From contig JAUNWX010000018.1 in assembly GCA_030540075.1 (NCBI GenBank), forward strand, positions 1-43,888: a stretch of DNA of 43,888 nt, read 5' to 3'. Position numbers and translations under genes: made by a program. Position 1 is the stretch's first letter. The number at the start of each line of letters is the position of its first letter. The stretch is from Lachnospiraceae bacterium (GTDB lineage: Bacteria > Bacillota > Clostridia > Lachnospirales > Lachnospiraceae). Shown piece by piece: positions 18,196 through 27,541 of this stretch. The notes beneath the pieces are model-generated. The model saw only the letters and a list, made by a program, of their open reading frames with translations, ran no database searches and was not told where the DNA came from.

Positions 18196-18753
18196 TTAGC
18201 CGCGGGACTCGTACTCACCGGTCTGGGTAGATACGATAACCTTATCACCGATGTTGATGAACAGCGGAACCATGATCTCTGCACCGGTCTCAAGGGTTGC
18301 CGGCTTCTGAGCACCGGTTGCGGTGTTGCCCTTTACGCCCGGCTCCGTGTGGGTAACCTCGAGGGTGACCTTCAGAGGCGGCTCAACAGCGAATACCTTA
18401 CCCTGGTAGGAGTCTACACGAACGGTCTCGTTCTCCTTTACGAACTTCATCTCATCCGAAATCTGCTCGTGGGAAAGGGAAATCTGCTCGAAGGTCTCCG
18501 GGTTCATGAAGTTGTACATATCACCATCATCGTAGAGATACTGCATATCCTGACGATCGATGTGTGCTGGCGGGAACTTCTCGGTCGGACGGAATGTACG
18601 CTCGATTACACCACCGTTGATAACGTTTCTAAGCTTCGTTCTTACGAAAGCTGCGCCCTTACCAGGCTTTACATGCTGGAACTCGACGATCTGAACAACC
18701 TGACCATCAATCTCAAGTGTGACACCGTTTCTGAAATCACCTGCTGATACCAT
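18196..18753 (-). CDS. efp: Translation elongation factor P
   Basis: This 185-residue three-domain factor rescues ribosomes stalled on polyproline stretches. The KOW-like domain I has the modified-lysine loop PGKGAAF with Lys32 at the tip. The OB domains II and III contain [15 protein letters not shown] and the C-terminal signature region [13 protein letters not shown]. The length is normal. The start follows AGGAGGATTTT. The gene is monocistronic: own promoter (18882-18910) with a leader of about 120 nt and own terminator. The enzyme that modifies Lys32 is not in the window. Confidence 0.96.
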   Translation of the reverse strand: MVSAGDFRNGVTLEIDGQVVQIVEFQHVKPGKGAAFVRTKLRNVINGGVIERTFRPTEKFPPAHIDRQDMQYLYDDGDMYNFMNPETFEQISLSHEQISDEMKFVKENETVRVDSYQGKVFAVEPPLKVTLEVTHTEPGVKGNTATGAQKPATLETGAEIMVPLFINIGDKVIVSTQTGEYESRG

Positions 18754-18881
18754 AAAATCCTCCTAAAATGAAAAACCAAAATATCACTATTCTGGAAACA
18801 TGAAGTTTTTATATTCTAATCGTACTTTCAGGCCCGAATCAACGTCCCTTCGGATGCGCCAAGCTCACAAAATACTGATGT

Positions 18882-18910
18882 ATTTTAATATAAATACCGC
18901 TGCAATGCAA
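18882..18910 (-). promoter_or_regulatory. Sigma-A promoter of efp
   Basis: On the minus strand -35 TTGCAT (18905-18910), 17-bp spacer, -10 TAAAAT (18882-18887). Between this and the citC stop is a small hairpin (18986-19002, CTTCTGT-CGC-ACAGAAG) without a T tract that may end the cit transcript. Confidence 0.6.
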
Positions 18911-19002
18911 GTATTTCTTAGGTTTTGCGTGCTTTCCCGACGTTTTTCCGATCAGCCTTGCGCCGAGGGGGCCCGATGTGTCGGCTTCTGTCGCACAGAA
19001 GA

Positions 19003-20175
19003 TCAGTAATGTACGACCTCTTCTGCTGCCCGGATCCGCTCAATCACCGCTGCTGCTTCCGGGGATGTGAAGTAGCGGTAGGTGGTTTCCGGCACGAGGC
19101 CGCGGATGTCCTCGAGCCGTCCGTCATGGATGCAGCTCCGTACCGTGGAGGCCGAAATCGCCTTTCCGTCCGCTTCCTTCCGCGGGATGATGTGACACGC
19201 CACGCCCGCCTCCGGGAGCGCCGTCGACAGGATTTCATTATAGATGCCTGTCACCACCGACGTCGGTTCATCCCCGACAAAGCGATCCGTGATGCCGAGC
19301 GCCGCCGCGATCTGCGTGAAGATCCGCTCATCGATGCCCGCCTGGCTTCGAATCACCGCATTGTCTCCCTTCTGGAAGTACGCCGGGAAGGTCGCCGAGC
19401 TGATGATATACGAGCCGGCCTCGTGGTATACGATGCCCGGGATGTCCTTCGTCCCCTCCAGGATCAGCTTCTTCCGCACGGAAAACGGCACGAGGCTTAC
19501 GTCCTCCGACACCATAAACAGATGCAGAACCCCGCAGGCCGCCCGCGCCTGTTCGACGAGGTAGCGGTGCCCGAGGGTAAACGGATTCGCGTTCATGACG
19601 ATGGCCCCGACGCGTACACTCTGGTCCAATGCTGCCGGGCCGGCTGCACAGGACCCTCCCGGGACCATGACGGCTTCGGTCGGGTGCGACGGACCCGGCT
19701 CGCCTGCATTGGCCTCATCCCGGGCGGTCGTCTCCGCCTGCTGCGTCTGCCGCTGAAGCGCGGCGAGGTAATCCCGGAAACCGGTCCGCTTATTCTCCAT
19801 GAAGACGATATTCTCCTCCGGGACGCGGGTGATCTCATAGAAACCAAGGTTTCCGAAGAAACGCGCGGAATCGCACTTCGTATATAAGAAGAGATGGTAG
19901 TTTCCGCGACTGTACTGCACCTCGATGAGGTGGGAAACGATCGCGTTCATGAGGGACTCACCCTGGTGGTCGGAGCTCACCGCCATACAGCGGAGGGTGT
20001 TCCCGAACAGGCTGCCCGTCGCGATGACATGATAGTCCTCGTCGAGCATCGCCGCCGTATAATCGAGATGCTGGTCGCGATGGATACCCTCCCGCTCGAG
20101 GAGCGCGTCCACCTCTGCCTGCATATAGCGGTCACCCGGGCCGACCGATGAGATTGCATACGTTGTGTCTGACAT
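19003..20175 (-). CDS. citC: [Citrate (pro-3S)-lyase] ligase
   Basis: This 390-residue enzyme acetylates the thiol of the citrate lyase prosthetic group with acetate and ATP, switching the lyase on. It has a GNAT-like N-terminal domain (about 1-135, SLFGNTLRCMAVSSDHQGE) and a nucleotidyltransferase domain with NANPFTLGHRYLVE (195-208). Between them is an unusual 48-residue Gly/Pro/Ala/Glu-rich linker (about 140-188), making the protein longer than model CitC (about 350). The start at 20175 (MSDTTYAI) follows AAGAGGTTTT; the open frame upstream reads through the citG tail. It is the last gene of the citX-citG-citC unit. A GC hairpin (20215-20231) separates it from citG. Confidence 0.93.
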   Translation of the reverse strand: MSDTTYAISSVGPGDRYMQAEVDALLEREGIHRDQHLDYTAAMLDEDYHVIATGSLFGNTLRCMAVSSDHQGESLMNAIVSHLIEVQYSRGNYHLFLYTKCDSARFFGNLGFYEITRVPEENIVFMENKRTGFRDYLAALQRQTQQAETTARDEANAGEPGPSHPTEAVMVPGGSCAAGPAALDQSVRVGAIVMNANPFTLGHRYLVEQARAACGVLHLFMVSEDVSLVPFSVRKKLILEGTKDIPGIVYHEAGSYIISSATFPAYFQKGDNAVIRSQAGIDERIFTQIAAALGITDRFVGDEPTSVVTGIYNEILSTALPEAGVACHIIPRKEADGKAISASTVRSCIHDGRLEDIRGLVPETTYRYFTSPEAAAVIERIRAAEEVVHY

Positions 20176-20237
20176 AAAACCTCTTTTCCATCCAGTAGAG
20201 TTTCGCTCCATCATAACGCCCTGCGGGCGTTTCTTTT

Positions 20238-21359
20238 TCAGCAGCCCGCACTGTCTGCGTCCGCATCCTCCGTGAGTTTCAGAAGAAGGATCGCCACCGC
20301 GAGGATATCCGCGGCACCACCCGGACTGATGTTCTTTTCGATGCAGGCAGTATTCAGTGCTTCGATCGCCCGCACGCCCTCCTCCGTAAACATCGCACCC
20401 ATGCTGAGGATCGTGCTGCTCTCTGCCTGCAGCCAGCACATATCCTCATAGGAGCTTCGGATGAACACGTTCGTGTCGTTCAGCACCGACATGATGGCGA
20501 TCAGCGTACTGACATGTACCGCATTCTCGAAGTGCTCGGCATGCATGCTGCCGGTATCCTGAAGGAGTCCGCGGCGGAGCGTCGCCTGCGCGGCTATAGC
20601 GCGCTGCAGTTCTGCGTCTGTGCCTATGTTCTGAAATCGTCGCAGCCATGGCACAGCGGTATCCCGAAGGATCGGAAAGCCCTCCATCGCCTGACCGCGG
20701 ATGCCCCGCTCACCATACGCCTGAAAGAGCCGCTCCCCATGCGTCTTCGGCGGGTGCTCGAGCATCTTCCGAAAGTCCTCTGCCATACTCCGTGCCGTCA
20801 TCTGACGCGCCCTGTCGAGGATCGCGTCCACCGTGATCTGCCCGACGATGACGCCCGTTTCCGATATCGCCGACTCTCCGTCAGCTGTCATCGGCTGCAC
20901 GTCCGCGGAAGCCAATGCTTCCGGCGTCACATCATCGTCCACCGGCCGTTCTGCCGCCTCTTCGCGTCGTGCATACAGGATACCCGCCGCCGCCAGCACG
21001 ATGCCCATGGTGAAGATCATGCCCTTATGGGTATTAACGCCTTCGGTCACCGCATACATCGCCTGCTCCGCCTCGAGACCGATGCCGCGGATCGCCTGAA
21101 ATACTTCTTCCGGCGTATGGCCGGCGCCTGTCGCATCCATCCCCTCCGTAAACATACGCACCATGAACGGTGTGATGGCTTCGGTACTCGCGAGGAAGGT
21201 CTCGTAATTCATGTCGCGATGCGCGCCGGTATCCCGACGATCCACGAGGCCCGGCTTCGGTGTCGCATAGACTTCGCCGAGCAGCGCATTCCGTACCTGC
21301 CAGCCGATGTGCTCGAAAAGGGTGGCACGCGCCGAATCATCAAACGCTTTTTTATTCAT
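20238..21359 (-). CDS. citG: Triphosphoribosyl-dephospho-CoA synthase
   Basis: This 373-residue enzyme makes 2'-(5''-triphosphoribosyl)-3'-dephospho-CoA, the precursor of the citrate lyase prosthetic group, from ATP and dephospho-CoA. Family motifs are GEVYATPKPGLVDRRDTGAHRDM (first part, about 28-46), GVNTHKGMIF near 108-117 and the C-terminal SPGGAADILAVAILL. An acidic insert of about 45 residues (roughly 132-177) is not expected in model CitG. Its ATG overlaps the TGA of citX by four bases (ATGA), so translation is coupled. GAGG lies upstream inside citX. Confidence 0.93.
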   Translation of the reverse strand: MNKKAFDDSARATLFEHIGWQVRNALLGEVYATPKPGLVDRRDTGAHRDMNYETFLASTEAITPFMVRMFTEGMDATGAGHTPEEVFQAIRGIGLEAEQAMYAVTEGVNTHKGMIFTMGIVLAAAGILYARREEAAERPVDDDVTPEALASADVQPMTADGESAISETGVIVGQITVDAILDRARQMTARSMAEDFRKMLEHPPKTHGERLFQAYGERGIRGQAMEGFPILRDTAVPWLRRFQNIGTDAELQRAIAAQATLRRGLLQDTGSMHAEHFENAVHVSTLIAIMSVLNDTNVFIRSSYEDMCWLQAESSTILSMGAMFTEEGVRAIEALNTACIEKNISPGGAADILAVAILLLKLTEDADADSAGC

Positions 21360-21886
21360 CGCGCCGCCTCGATGATGCGGTGGATCTCCGCGACCATATC
21401 CGACACCGCATGGGTCCGGTTCCGTGCGCAGAGATGGGCCTCCTGTTCACACATGAGGCACTTCCGCGGCGGCATACCGAACTCCTCGCGACTCACCTTC
21501 TGCCCATCCTTCCGGATGACATCGATGTCGAAGATCCGTCCGAGCCGGTCCGCATCCTCGATGAGACACATGAGCTCCTTCACGCGGATCGCCTCCGCGT
21601 CCACGGAAGCGTAATACACATAGCCGGTCACTTCCTCTTCCTTCTTCTCTGCCTCGATCCGGATATCGTTCTGGTCGAGGCAGTGCTCTATACGCTGAAG
21701 GCCGGTTTCGAAGGCCCAGTAGAAGTCCTCTCCCACCTTATGTGGGCCCGGGATGTTCAGCATGAAGCAGATCACCGGATGGTGAAAGCGCGCGATGAAA
21801 TCCTGCTGCAGCTCCACCCGATGATCTCGTGCGGCCAGCATCTCCGGCACCGTCACCTCATGCGTAAAATCAAGTTTCTTTTCCAT
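21356..21886 (-). CDS. citX: Holo-ACP synthase CitX (apo-citrate lyase phosphoribosyl-dephospho-CoA transferase)
   Basis: This 176-residue transferase attaches the dephospho-CoA-type prosthetic group to the CitD acyl carrier protein. Recognisable are LNIPGPHK (about 43-50), GRIFDIDV (about 115-122) and the Cys/Arg-rich RKCLMCEQEAHLCARNRTH (about 141-159), which is the family signature. The start follows GGAGGCCTGCT. It overlaps citG by four bases. It is separated from citF by a strong terminator, and an extended -10 promoter (21918-21926) may drive citXGC separately. Confidence 0.94.
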   Translation of the reverse strand: MEKKLDFTHEVTVPEMLAARDHRVELQQDFIARFHHPVICFMLNIPGPHKVGEDFYWAFETGLQRIEHCLDQNDIRIEAEKKEEEVTGYVYYASVDAEAIRVKELMCLIEDADRLGRIFDIDVIRKDGQKVSREEFGMPPRKCLMCEQEAHLCARNRTHAVSDMVAEIHRIIEAAR

Positions 21887-21917
21887 AGCAGGCCTCCTGT
21901 TTTTCTATCTGCAGCTT

Positions 21918-21926
21918 ATTCTAACA
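21918..21926 (-). promoter_or_regulatory. Possible extended -10 promoter of citXGC
   Basis: On the minus strand TGT-TAGAAT, an extended -10 element, lies just after the citF terminator and about 32 nt before the citX start. No convincing -35 is present. Without it citXGC would depend on terminator read-through. Confidence 0.35.
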
Positions 21927-21930
21927 CATA

Positions 21931-21968
21931 AAAAGGCGCTTTGGTTATCCCCTTAACCAGAGCGCCTT
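21931..21968 (-). terminator. Terminator between citF and citX
   Basis: A 15-position stem (21933-21947 with 21954-21968, AAGGCGCT core, one T-G pair) with a 6-nt loop; on the minus strand a run of five T follows. It lies 78 nt after the citF stop, inside the cit cluster, and would make the structural genes more abundant than the maturation genes. Confidence 0.85.
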
Positions 21969-22045
21969 CATTCATGAGAAGACCGTGTCACGCACGGAGA
22001 GGTCATGATCTGCTGACCCGAATCGAAAATTCAGGTCCTGTATGA

Positions 22046-23608
22046 TCAGTCTTTAAACTCGAATGGCTTGATCTGACGAACGACATCCATGATGGAGCCG
22101 TCACGTGCTTCGATGACACCGACAACACGGTCACCGAACTGAACCTTCTCCGGCGCGCCGGTGATGGAGTACGCGATGTCGCGAAGCTCCTCGATGGTCT
22201 TGATCGGAAGATCCTTACCAGCGACAGCATCGATGAGATCCTGACGCTTCGGGTTGATGGCGATACCATAATCGGTTACAACGACATCGACATCCTCACC
22301 CGGAGTGGTGACGGTCGTACAGTCGCTGCAGATCGTCGGGATTCTGCCCTGCATGATCGGAGCGATCACGATGGTGCACTTCGCACCGGCAGCGGTATCC
22401 GGATGTCCGCCCTGGGCACCAGTGATGACACCGTCAGAGCCCACAACGACGTTACAGTTGAAGTGTGTATCAACCTCAAGTGCAGCGAGGATAACGAAAT
22501 CCAGCTTATTTACGTATGCACCCTTGTTGAACGGGTTTGCATACTCATCTGCCGTGATGTAGAAGTGGCGCGGATGAGTCGCTGCGGACTTGATCGCATC
22601 CTGGTCGAAATCCTGGGTATCGACGAGACAGTCTGCGAGACCCTCATCGAGGAGGTCACACATCGGCTTCGTAAGACCACCGACGCCGAAGGACATGTGA
22701 ATATTGCGCTCACGCATCACCTCTGCGAGGTACTTGGTGGAAGCGATGGACGCACCGCCGACACCGGTCTGGTAGGAGAAGCCCTCCTTGAAGTACGGTG
22801 TGTTCACAACGAAATCTGTGCAGTACTTCGCCATAAGCAGCTTTCTCTGATCGGTCGTCGGCTTCGCTGCACCGGTCGCGATCTTCGTCGGATCACCGAT
22901 CTCGTCGACCTTTACGACATAATCGACCTTAACCTGAGAAATCTGTGCAGGAAGGTTCGGGAATGGTACCAGTGTATCGGTAACTGCAACTACGCGGTCT
23001 GCATACTCAGCATCCACTGCGGAGTAGGAAAGCACACCACAGTCCGCCTTACCACCGTTGGCGTTCAGGTTACCGTACTCATCTGCGGTTGGTGCGCCGA
23101 TGAAGGCGATGTCGATGTGGGTCTCACCACTCATGATGGCTCTGGAACGTGCACCGTGGGAACGCATGATGGCGAGTCCCTGCAGACGACCATTTGAAAT
23201 CGCCTTACCGATCTCACCACGCACACCGGAAGACTCGATGTTTGTGATGGTGCCATCGTCGAGCATGTATACGATCGGATCGTTCTGTCCACCGAGGGAA
23301 GAAGCGCAGATCGTGATGTTCTTGATGCCCATGGCATGAACCTCTTCCATGACCATGTTGAGCACCTTGTCACCATTACGGAAGTGGTGGTGGAAGGAAA
23401 GGGTCATACCGTCCTTGATGCCGCACTTTACGAGTACATCATGGATGGAATCTACGAGCTTGGAGCCGTTCGAGTTGATCACGCACTTCACCTTATGGGA
23501 AGCAGTCTCAAACTCATGGCCGTCGAAATGATGGGTTCCCTGGAATACTTCCTTACCGGTCGCCTTTAAAATCTCCTCCGGAATATCTCTTCCTACTGCA
23601 TTTAACAT
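22046..23608 (-). CDS. citF: Citrate lyase alpha subunit (citrate:acetyl-ACP transferase)
   Basis: This 520-residue subunit swaps acetate for citrate on the acyl carrier protein, forming citryl-ACP. The CoA-transferase fold is seen in SFHHHFRNGD, SSLGGQNDPIVYML, GAPTADEYGNLNANGG, and CGVLSYSAVDAEYAD. The C-terminal half has GSDGVITGAQGGHPDTAAGAK, strongly conserved in CitF. The start lies 2 bp after the citE stop, with GGGGGATC overlapping the citE end as ribosome binding site. Order citD-citE-citF matches other citrate lyase operons. Confidence 0.97.
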   Translation of the reverse strand: MLNAVGRDIPEEILKATGKEVFQGTHHFDGHEFETASHKVKCVINSNGSKLVDSIHDVLVKCGIKDGMTLSFHHHFRNGDKVLNMVMEEVHAMGIKNITICASSLGGQNDPIVYMLDDGTITNIESSGVRGEIGKAISNGRLQGLAIMRSHGARSRAIMSGETHIDIAFIGAPTADEYGNLNANGGKADCGVLSYSAVDAEYADRVVAVTDTLVPFPNLPAQISQVKVDYVVKVDEIGDPTKIATGAAKPTTDQRKLLMAKYCTDFVVNTPYFKEGFSYQTGVGGASIASTKYLAEVMRERNIHMSFGVGGLTKPMCDLLDEGLADCLVDTQDFDQDAIKSAATHPRHFYITADEYANPFNKGAYVNKLDFVILAALEVDTHFNCNVVVGSDGVITGAQGGHPDTAAGAKCTIVIAPIMQGRIPTICSDCTTVTTPGEDVDVVVTDYGIAINPKRQDLIDAVAGKDLPIKTIEELRDIAYSITGAPEKVQFGDRVVGVIEARDGSIMDVVRQIKPFEFKD

Positions 23609-23610
23609 AA

Positions 23611-24516
23611 TTAAAGATCCCCCTTATACACACCGGCTGCCTTTGCGAGCTTGATGGTTCTCTGTGCGCCGTCATAGAAAGCGATATCGATCATCTTACC
23701 GTCTACGGTGAAGACGCCGATGCCCTTTGCCTTCTTGTCATCGATTTCCTTAATTACCTTCTCTGCGAAGATGATATCCTTTGTGGTCGGCGTGAAGATC
23801 TCATGTACGATATCGATCTGACGAGGGTTGACACAGGACTTTCCATCGAAGCCCATGTCATGGATCGTCTGAACATCCTTGCGGAAGCCGTCCATGTCAT
23901 CGAGGTTCGTCCATACGGTATCGAAGCACTGTACACCAGCGGCACGTGCAGCGATGATCATCTGCTGACGGGCACCCATGAGCTCTACACCGGTACCGGT
24001 GATATGGGTCTGCAGATCCTTCGTATAGTCACCACCGGAAAGTGCAACACCGATCAGACGATCTGAAGCGGTGCAGACCTCGTAAGCATTCATGATTCCC
24101 TTGCAGGACTCGAGTGCCGACATGATGAGGGTGGAACCCGGCTCACGGTCGAACTCTTCCTCAGCCGCCACGACCTTCTCTTCTACGGCACGAACCATGT
24201 CCGCAGACTCGGTCTTCGGGATACGGATGACATCCGCGCCTCCAGCTACGCAGCAGCGGATATCCTCCTCCCAGAGGTCGGTATCGAGGCCGTTGATACG
24301 AACGACACGCTCAGATCCACGGTAATCGATGGTGGTCAGTGCATGGTAGAGTGAGAAACGTGCGGTGTCCTTCGCAGTTACAGCAACCGCATCCTCGAGG
24401 TCCAGCATGAGTGAATCACACTTGTAGATGTACGGATCCTTGATGAGTGAAGGCTTCTGTGCATTCAGGAACATCATGGATCTTCTCAGTCTCTTCTTGT
24501 TCGGATTCTCAATCAT
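23611..24516 (-). CDS. citE: Citrate lyase beta subunit (citryl-ACP lyase)
   Basis: This 301-residue TIM-barrel subunit cleaves citryl-ACP to oxaloacetate and acetyl-ACP. Family blocks are RRSMMFLNAQKPSLIKD at the N-terminus, SLMLDLEDAV, VRINGLDT, IRIPKTES, and the later GVALSGGDYT and GFDGKSCVNPRQ. The start at 24516 follows GGAGG at nine nucleotides, which lies within the last citD codons; the in-frame ATG at 24534 is not used in family members. Its ATG overlaps the citD stop (ATGA), so the two are coupled and made in equal amounts. Confidence 0.97.
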   Translation of the reverse strand: MIENPNKKRLRRSMMFLNAQKPSLIKDPYIYKCDSLMLDLEDAVAVTAKDTARFSLYHALTTIDYRGSERVVRINGLDTDLWEEDIRCCVAGGADVIRIPKTESADMVRAVEEKVVAAEEEFDREPGSTLIMSALESCKGIMNAYEVCTASDRLIGVALSGGDYTKDLQTHITGTGVELMGARQQMIIAARAAGVQCFDTVWTNLDDMDGFRKDVQTIHDMGFDGKSCVNPRQIDIVHEIFTPTTKDIIFAEKVIKEIDDKKAKGIGVFTVDGKMIDIAFYDGAQRTIKLAKAAGVYKGDL

Positions 24517-24812
24517 CGGATGGCACCTCCCCATGGTAAATTCGTGTACTGATCCACAGAACGGAATACAGCACCTTCGATACGCGCCTTGATCGTGCAG
24601 TCGAGTGCACCCTTGTCGACGATGGAGATCTTGACATTATCGATGCCCAGATTCTTCAGGGTTTCCATGGTGACCTTGCGGATCTCGTTACCAAACTGAT
24701 GTGCAACTGCGGAATCGAGAGTGAAATCGATCTTTCCGTCTCCCGGCTCAACCGTTACCTGGCAGTCACTGGATTCCATCGTGCCCGCTACAGCAGGTTT
24801 CTTAATTTCCAT
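24513..24812 (-). CDS. citD: Citrate lyase acyl carrier protein (gamma subunit)
   Basis: This 99-residue carrier holds the dephospho-CoA-derived prosthetic group of citrate lyase. The serine attachment site lies in AGTMESSD (residues 9-16, Ser14 by position). The C-terminus has RVEGAV-like ARIEGAVFRS and NLPWGG. The start follows AAGGAGGAAACT. It is the first gene of the cit operon, with about 150 nt of leader back to the promoter at 24965-24993. Confidence 0.95.
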   Translation of the reverse strand: MEIKKPAVAGTMESSDCQVTVEPGDGKIDFTLDSAVAHQFGNEIRKVTMETLKNLGIDNVKISIVDKGALDCTIKARIEGAVFRSVDQYTNLPWGGAIR

Positions 24813-24964
24813 AGTTTCCTCCTTGTCAGCAGAAGCGATCCCCCAATCGTTTCTGCAACTCCATTAGTTACTTGTTTCGACTTAACCAGCGCTCTTCTGT
24901 GTTTAAGCTATCGTCATTATACACTTTGAAGCGCCGGATAATTCTTATTTTTTGTGGTAATTCC

Positions 24965-24993
24965 ATAATATAGCAGTGTGAGTGTATAGTAAA
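24965..24993 (-). promoter_or_regulatory. Promoter of citDEF with shared AT-rich box
   Basis: On the minus strand -35 TTTACT (24988-24993), 17-bp spacer, -10 TATTAT (24965-24970). The sequence just upstream (to about 25011) reads CCATAATAATATAACTATT and forms, with the -35, a box shared with the promoters at 32753 and 38090. An alternative -10 TATAAT occurs at 24916-24921 but lacks a -35. The 382-bp gap 24813-25194 holds this promoter, a hairpin and no gene. Confidence 0.6.
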
Positions 24994-25053
24994 ATAGTTA
25001 TATTATTATGGACGGCATAGGTTGTTCCTATATTTATACAATTCTGTATACAC

Positions 25054-25084
25054 AAACAGGGAGATGGCATGGATCTCCCCGTTT
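25054..25084. terminator. Hairpin between hydratase 1 and the cit promoter
   Basis: Stem AAAC-x-GGGAGAT (25054-25065) with ATCTCCC-x-GTTT (25073-25084). The T tract is better on the plus strand; on the minus strand only TGTTTG follows. It is the only candidate to end the hydratase transcript, 110 nt past its stop. Confidence 0.45.
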
Positions 25085-25194
25085 TTCATTATTTCAAGTG
25101 CCTCATAAAGGCGATGATCATCTCCGCACAGGCAAACTGCATACATTCGCTGAAATGCGGTCAGAACCGCACCGCGACGTGATGATGTCGTGCC

Positions 25195-27492
25195 TTAAGC
25201 ATTGGCATGTCCCAGCTTGTTAAAGTTGATGAGGCAGCCGTCCTTTACAATCTGACGCTCGTTTTCCGTCATCGGAAGGACATAGAGCCCGATCTCGGTC
25301 GCCTGACCGTTCTTCAGAACATAGGCCTTGATGTCGTCGAGTTTATTCTCGGTGAGCGCCTGACGGATGCCCGGTACGTAGATGTAGTCACCGACCTCGA
25401 AGCTGTCCGGCTCGCCCTTCAGGTGGAACGGTACCATGCCCCAGTTCATGCAGTTACTTCTGTAACGCTTGGTTGCGTACTCCTGCGTGATGTTTGCGAG
25501 GGCACCGAGTACACGCTGGCAGGAAGCGGCCTGCTCACGGGCAGAACCGTCGCCCGGCTTGTTCGCGTAGATGGTGGAACCGATCTCGACCTCGGACGCC
25601 TGTACGTTCTCCTGGCCCGGGATCTGATGGATCAGCTTGAATACCTCTTCTACCTCAGCGGCGTTCTTACCGGCCTTACGTGCATCCTCGAGATCACGTA
25701 CTGCCTTCGCACGGGCTACGTACTCCGAATCACGTCTCGAAAGCGTGAACTCTGCGAGGCCGAGCGGGTTCGAACGGTAGGAAGAGGTCTCACCGGAAGG
25801 GATGAGCTCATCGGTCGTGGTGACCGGATCGAGGATCTTCGAAGCGACCTTGAGAAGGATGTTGTCGGTCATCTCCTCCTGCTCCGGCCAGTCCTTGATG
25901 TTCGGTCCGAAGCGAAGCGGAAGCTCGAGATCCGCCTTGCCCCAGCCCTGGTATACACGGTTCTGGTAGGCCTTGTCGTCGTAGTTGTACTCTGGGATAT
26001 CGCCCCAGCAGTCGAGCTCCTCGGCAGAGGTCAGCTTACCGCCGTTTGCAGCGGTTGCCGCGATGGAACGCGCGTCCATGAGGCATACGGCCGACATCTG
26101 GCCCACGCCCGGCTTCGAGCCCTCACGGTTCGGGAAGTTACGGGTCGTATGACGGATGGAAAGCGCGTTGTTCGCCGGTGTGTCACCTGCGCCGAAGCAA
26201 GGTCCACAGAAAGCGGAACGGATGATGGCACCCGCATCCATGAGGTCTGCGAGCAGGCCCTTGCGGTCGAGGTCGGTATAGACCGGCTGCGAGGACGGGT
26301 AAACGCTGAGATAGAACTCGCTGTCGCCAATGTTTTTGCCCTTCAGTGCATGAGCCGCCTCGACGACATTGGTATAGTTACCGCCTGCACAGCCGGCGAT
26401 GATACCCTGCTGTACCTGGAGGCGATGATCCGCGGTGATCTTATCGAGGAGGGTGAAGTGTGCTCTGCCCTCGGCAACCTTCTCGGCTTCCTGCTCGGTC
26501 GCACGGAGGATGTCCTCGAGGTTGTCATAGAGCTCGCCGATCTCGTATGCGTTGGACGGATGGAACGGAAGGGCGATCATCGGACGGATGCTGGAAAGAT
26601 CGACCTCGACGCAGCCGTCATAGTATGCGACGTCTGCCGGATTCAGCTCCTTGAACTCTGCACCTCTGTGATGCTTGTCGAGGAACTCCTTCGTTGCGGC
26701 ATCGGTTCTCCAGATGGAGGACAGGCAGGTGGTCTCGGTGGTCATAACGTCGACACCGTTACGGTAATCCGCCGTCATGCTGGATACACCAGGGCCCACG
26801 AACTCCATTACCTTATTCTTCACATAGCCATTCTTGAAGACCGCGCGCTCGATCGCGAGTGCGACATCGTGCGGGCCTACGAATGGCTGTGGCTTACCGG
26901 TGAGGTAGATGGCTACGACACCCGGATAAGCGACGTCATAGGTCTGCTTCAGGAGCTGCTTACTGAGCTCTCCGCCACCCTCACCGATCGCCATGGTACC
27001 GAGGGCGCCATAACGGGTGTGGGAATCGGAGCCGAGGATCATCTTTCCGCAGCCGGCGAAGTTCTCACGCATGAACTGATGGCATACCGCGATGTGAGGT
27101 GGAACGTAGATTCCGCCGTACTTCTTTGCGGCAGAGAGACCGAAGTAGTGGTCGTCATCATTGATCGTACCACCGACCGCGCAGAGCGAGTTGTGGCAGC
27201 AGGTCAGCACGTATGGCAGCGGGAACTTCTCCATGCCGGAGGCACGTGCCGTCTGGATGATGCCGACAAAGGTGATATCGTGGGATACCATCGCGTCAAA
27301 CTTGATTTTCAGATTCTCCATGGTGTCCGCGGTGTTGTGGGACTGCATGATGCCATAGGCGATCGTACCCTTCTTCGCTTCCTCCTGGTTTGCAGCCTTT
27401 CCGGTCAGCTGCTCGACTTTTGCGGCCTCGGATGCCGGAACGAGCTCGCTTCCGTGCACCAGGTAGACGCCACCTTCATGTAACTTTACCAT
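25195..27492 (-). CDS. Aconitase-family hydratase, YbhJ-like (copy 1)
   Basis: This 765-residue protein is an aconitase-superfamily hydratase of the YbhJ/'hydratase' branch rather than a standard AcnA, AcnB or LeuCD. The expected Fe-S cluster cysteines are present: GCAGGNYTN in place of SCTNS, and [28 protein letters not shown] and the C-terminal swivel-domain block [14 protein letters not shown] are also clear. The substrate of this branch is not established; the neighbourhood (citrate lyase directly downstream, isocitrate dehydrogenases, PrpF) suggests a tricarboxylic acid such as citrate, isocitrate, aconitate or a homologue. The start follows AAGGAGGTACAT. Its leader contains structured element B. 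Confidence 0.85.
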   Translation of the reverse strand: MVKLHEGGVYLVHGSELVPASEAAKVEQLTGKAANQEEAKKGTIAYGIMQSHNTADTMENLKIKFDAMVSHDITFVGIIQTARASGMEKFPLPYVLTCCHNSLCAVGGTINDDDHYFGLSAAKKYGGIYVPPHIAVCHQFMRENFAGCGKMILGSDSHTRYGALGTMAIGEGGGELSKQLLKQTYDVAYPGVVAIYLTGKPQPFVGPHDVALAIERAVFKNGYVKNKVMEFVGPGVSSMTADYRNGVDVMTTETTCLSSIWRTDAATKEFLDKHHRGAEFKELNPADVAYYDGCVEVDLSSIRPMIALPFHPSNAYEIGELYDNLEDILRATEQEAEKVAEGRAHFTLLDKITADHRLQVQQGIIAGCAGGNYTNVVEAAHALKGKNIGDSEFYLSVYPSSQPVYTDLDRKGLLADLMDAGAIIRSAFCGPCFGAGDTPANNALSIRHTTRNFPNREGSKPGVGQMSAVCLMDARSIAATAANGGKLTSAEELDCWGDIPEYNYDDKAYQNRVYQGWGKADLELPLRFGPNIKDWPEQEEMTDNILLKVASKILDPVTTTDELIPSGETSSYRSNPLGLAEFTLSRRDSEYVARAKAVRDLEDARKAGKNAAEVEEVFKLIHQIPGQENVQASEVEIGSTIYANKPGDGSAREQAASCQRVLGALANITQEYATKRYRSNCMNWGMVPFHLKGEPDSFEVGDYIYVPGIRQALTENKLDDIKAYVLKNGQATEIGLYVLPMTENERQIVKDGCLINFNKLGHANA

Positions 27493-27541
27493 ATGTACCT
27501 CCTTGGGGTGTAATATCTCTGTTCAGGCGGGAAGATCGAGC

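Noticed and set aside
20215-20231. Terminator between citG and citC
   Set aside because: The AACGCCC-TGC-GGGCGTT hairpin has its T tract on the plus strand only, so it should not stop the minus-strand cit transcript.
25207-27483. A 758-codon plus-strand open frame covering all of hydratase 1
   Set aside because: It mirrors the true gene on the other strand, has no family motifs, no ribosome binding site and Arg/Leu/Val-rich composition typical of antisense frames in this codon usage. The same holds for the long plus-strand frames at 7-1737, 5219-6334, 7093-7944, 16243-17607 and 36682-37875.
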